The notes under the pieces: generated by a model
Told to the model about the DNA's origin: nothing
What the model saw: the letters and a program-made list of their open reading frames with translations, nothing else
Database searches by the model: none
NCBI GenBank assembly: GCA_009774585.1
Contig: VSOA01000251.1
Location: forward strand, 1 to 5,623
Reading direction: 5' to 3'
Length of the DNA stretch: 5,623 bases
Source: Lachnospiraceae bacterium
GTDB lineage: Bacteria > Bacillota > Clostridia > Lachnospirales > Lachnospiraceae
Program-made: the position numbers and the translations under genes
Shown: piece by piece, positions 4,954 to 5,623 of the stretch
Layout of the letters: each line of letters starts with the position of its first letter
How positions within the stretch are numbered: position 1 is the first letter of the stretch

Positions 4954-5623
4954 AGATTACGATTGCGATTTTGTGTTCTAAGGATCACTTGATTAAAAGA
5001 TGCCTTGCCAGTATTCCGTCGAATGTTCCTATTATTGTTATGCTGAATAATCCAGATCATTATGTAGAAAAAGCTGCAAGGCAGGATAAGCGGGTTACCG
5101 TATATCGCCATGATGAGCCAAATCTTGGCTTACTTCGTCAGCTGGCAGCAGAATACTGTAAGACGGAAGGAATTCTTTATGTTGATTCTGATTGTATTCT
5201 TATGCCTTACACCGTGAAATATGTAGAAAATGAACTGAATTCTTATGAAGCAGTCAGTGTGCCGATGCGGTACGGTTATAACAGTATGGCAGCTAAGATC
5301 GTATCTGAGTGTAGAAAATTCACAACGCCGGATGAAATGCTATTTATACCTGCAGCATTCAGAATCAGTATACAAGATAAAATAGGAGGTTATTTATATG
5401 ATAAACGTTTGACGTGGGGAGAGGATAGCGACCAAAGAATTAGGATGAGAAATGCGAAGATTCCGTTTGGAATATCAAAAGGATGTGTGCTGCATAAATC
5501 CTTGACAATAAAAGAAGATGCCAAATCAGCCTATCGTTTAGGTAAAGGAACCTATATGAAGTTAAATTTGGAGTGGCAAAGCCGAGGAGGCTTCGTCCCG
5601 GCATGTCAATTTCCAAAGCACTG
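4950..5623 (+). CDS. Family 2 glycosyltransferase, partial (runs off right edge)
   Basis: ATG 4950 shares ATGA with the stop of the preceding gene and opens a frame with no stop up to the edge (224 codons). The protein starts with the strand MKITIAILCSKD. NLGLLRQLAAEYC (58-70) is the typical N.G...A.N-like helix before the metal site, and ILYVDSDCILMP (75-86) holds the DxD at 79-81. WGEDSDQRIRMR (156-167) matches the ED..l..R catalytic-base region of GT2 enzymes and precedes VLHKSLT (180-186), the usual late His. The N-terminal half is shorter than in textbook GT2 proteins, with S-N-V-P replacing the longer strand-loop before IIVMLNNP. It would transfer a sugar from a nucleotide donor at the inner membrane face during glycan assembly. 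Donor and acceptor cannot be read from the sequence. The C-terminal part, including any membrane anchor, is missing. Confidence 0.85.
   Translation, partial: MKITIAILCSKDHLIKRCLASIPSNVPIIVMLNNPDHYVEKAARQDKRVTVYRHDEPNLGLLRQLAAEYCKTEGILYVDSDCILMPYTVKYVENELNSYEAVSVPMRYGYNSMAAKIVSECRKFTTPDEMLFIPAAFRISIQDKIGGYLYDKRLTWGEDSDQRIRMRNAKIPFGISKGCVLHKSLTIKEDAKSAYRLGKGTYMKLNLEWQSRGGFVPACQFPKH

Overview
The window is a slice of a surface-glycan (capsule, exopolysaccharide or S-layer glycan) biosynthesis cluster with every gene on the + strand. It reads as one operon-like run with gaps of 78 bases or less. AGGAGG-type ribosome sites, a moderate to low and uneven G+C content, and the GDP-heptose gene set suggest a Gram-positive Firmicute, most likely of the Clostridia/Lachnospiraceae type. 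This is inferred from style, not from a marker gene.

Layout: (a) 2-235, the C-terminal end of a nucleotide-sugar epimerase/dehydratase that begins upstream; (b) 277-1050, an FkbM-family methyltransferase gene broken by an in-frame TAA at codon 97; (c) 1090-2391, one protein joining a sugar-1-phosphate nucleotidyltransferase (HddC-like) to a HAD phosphatase (GmhB-like); (d) 2447-3037, a GmhA-like sedoheptulose-7-phosphate isomerase; (e) 3116-3775, a queuosine-precursor (YhhQ/VUT family) membrane transporter, out of place among glycan genes; (f) 3787-4953, a GT-A type glycosyltransferase of a less common kind; (g) 4950-5623, a family 2 glycosyltransferase that overlaps (f) by ATGA and runs off the right edge.

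Functionally, GmhA would turn sedoheptulose 7-phosphate into D-glycero-D-manno-heptose 7-phosphate. A 1-kinase (HddA, not in the window) would add the second phosphate, the GmhB domain would remove the 7-phosphate, and the HddC domain would load the heptose 1-phosphate onto GTP. The epimerase/dehydratase may modify a nucleotide sugar such as this one, and the two glycosyltransferases would place sugars on the growing glycan. The FkbM protein would have methylated it but is probably inactive here.

The points most worth a second look are the HddC-GmhB fusion, the substituted active-site positions in GmhA, the single nonsense codon in the methyltransferase, the misplaced transporter with an orphan Shine-Dalgarno and competing hairpins in its leader, and the unusual 388-residue glycosyltransferase. 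No RNA genes, CRISPR arrays, insertion sequences or convincing terminators were seen, and no stretch over 300 bases lacks a gene.
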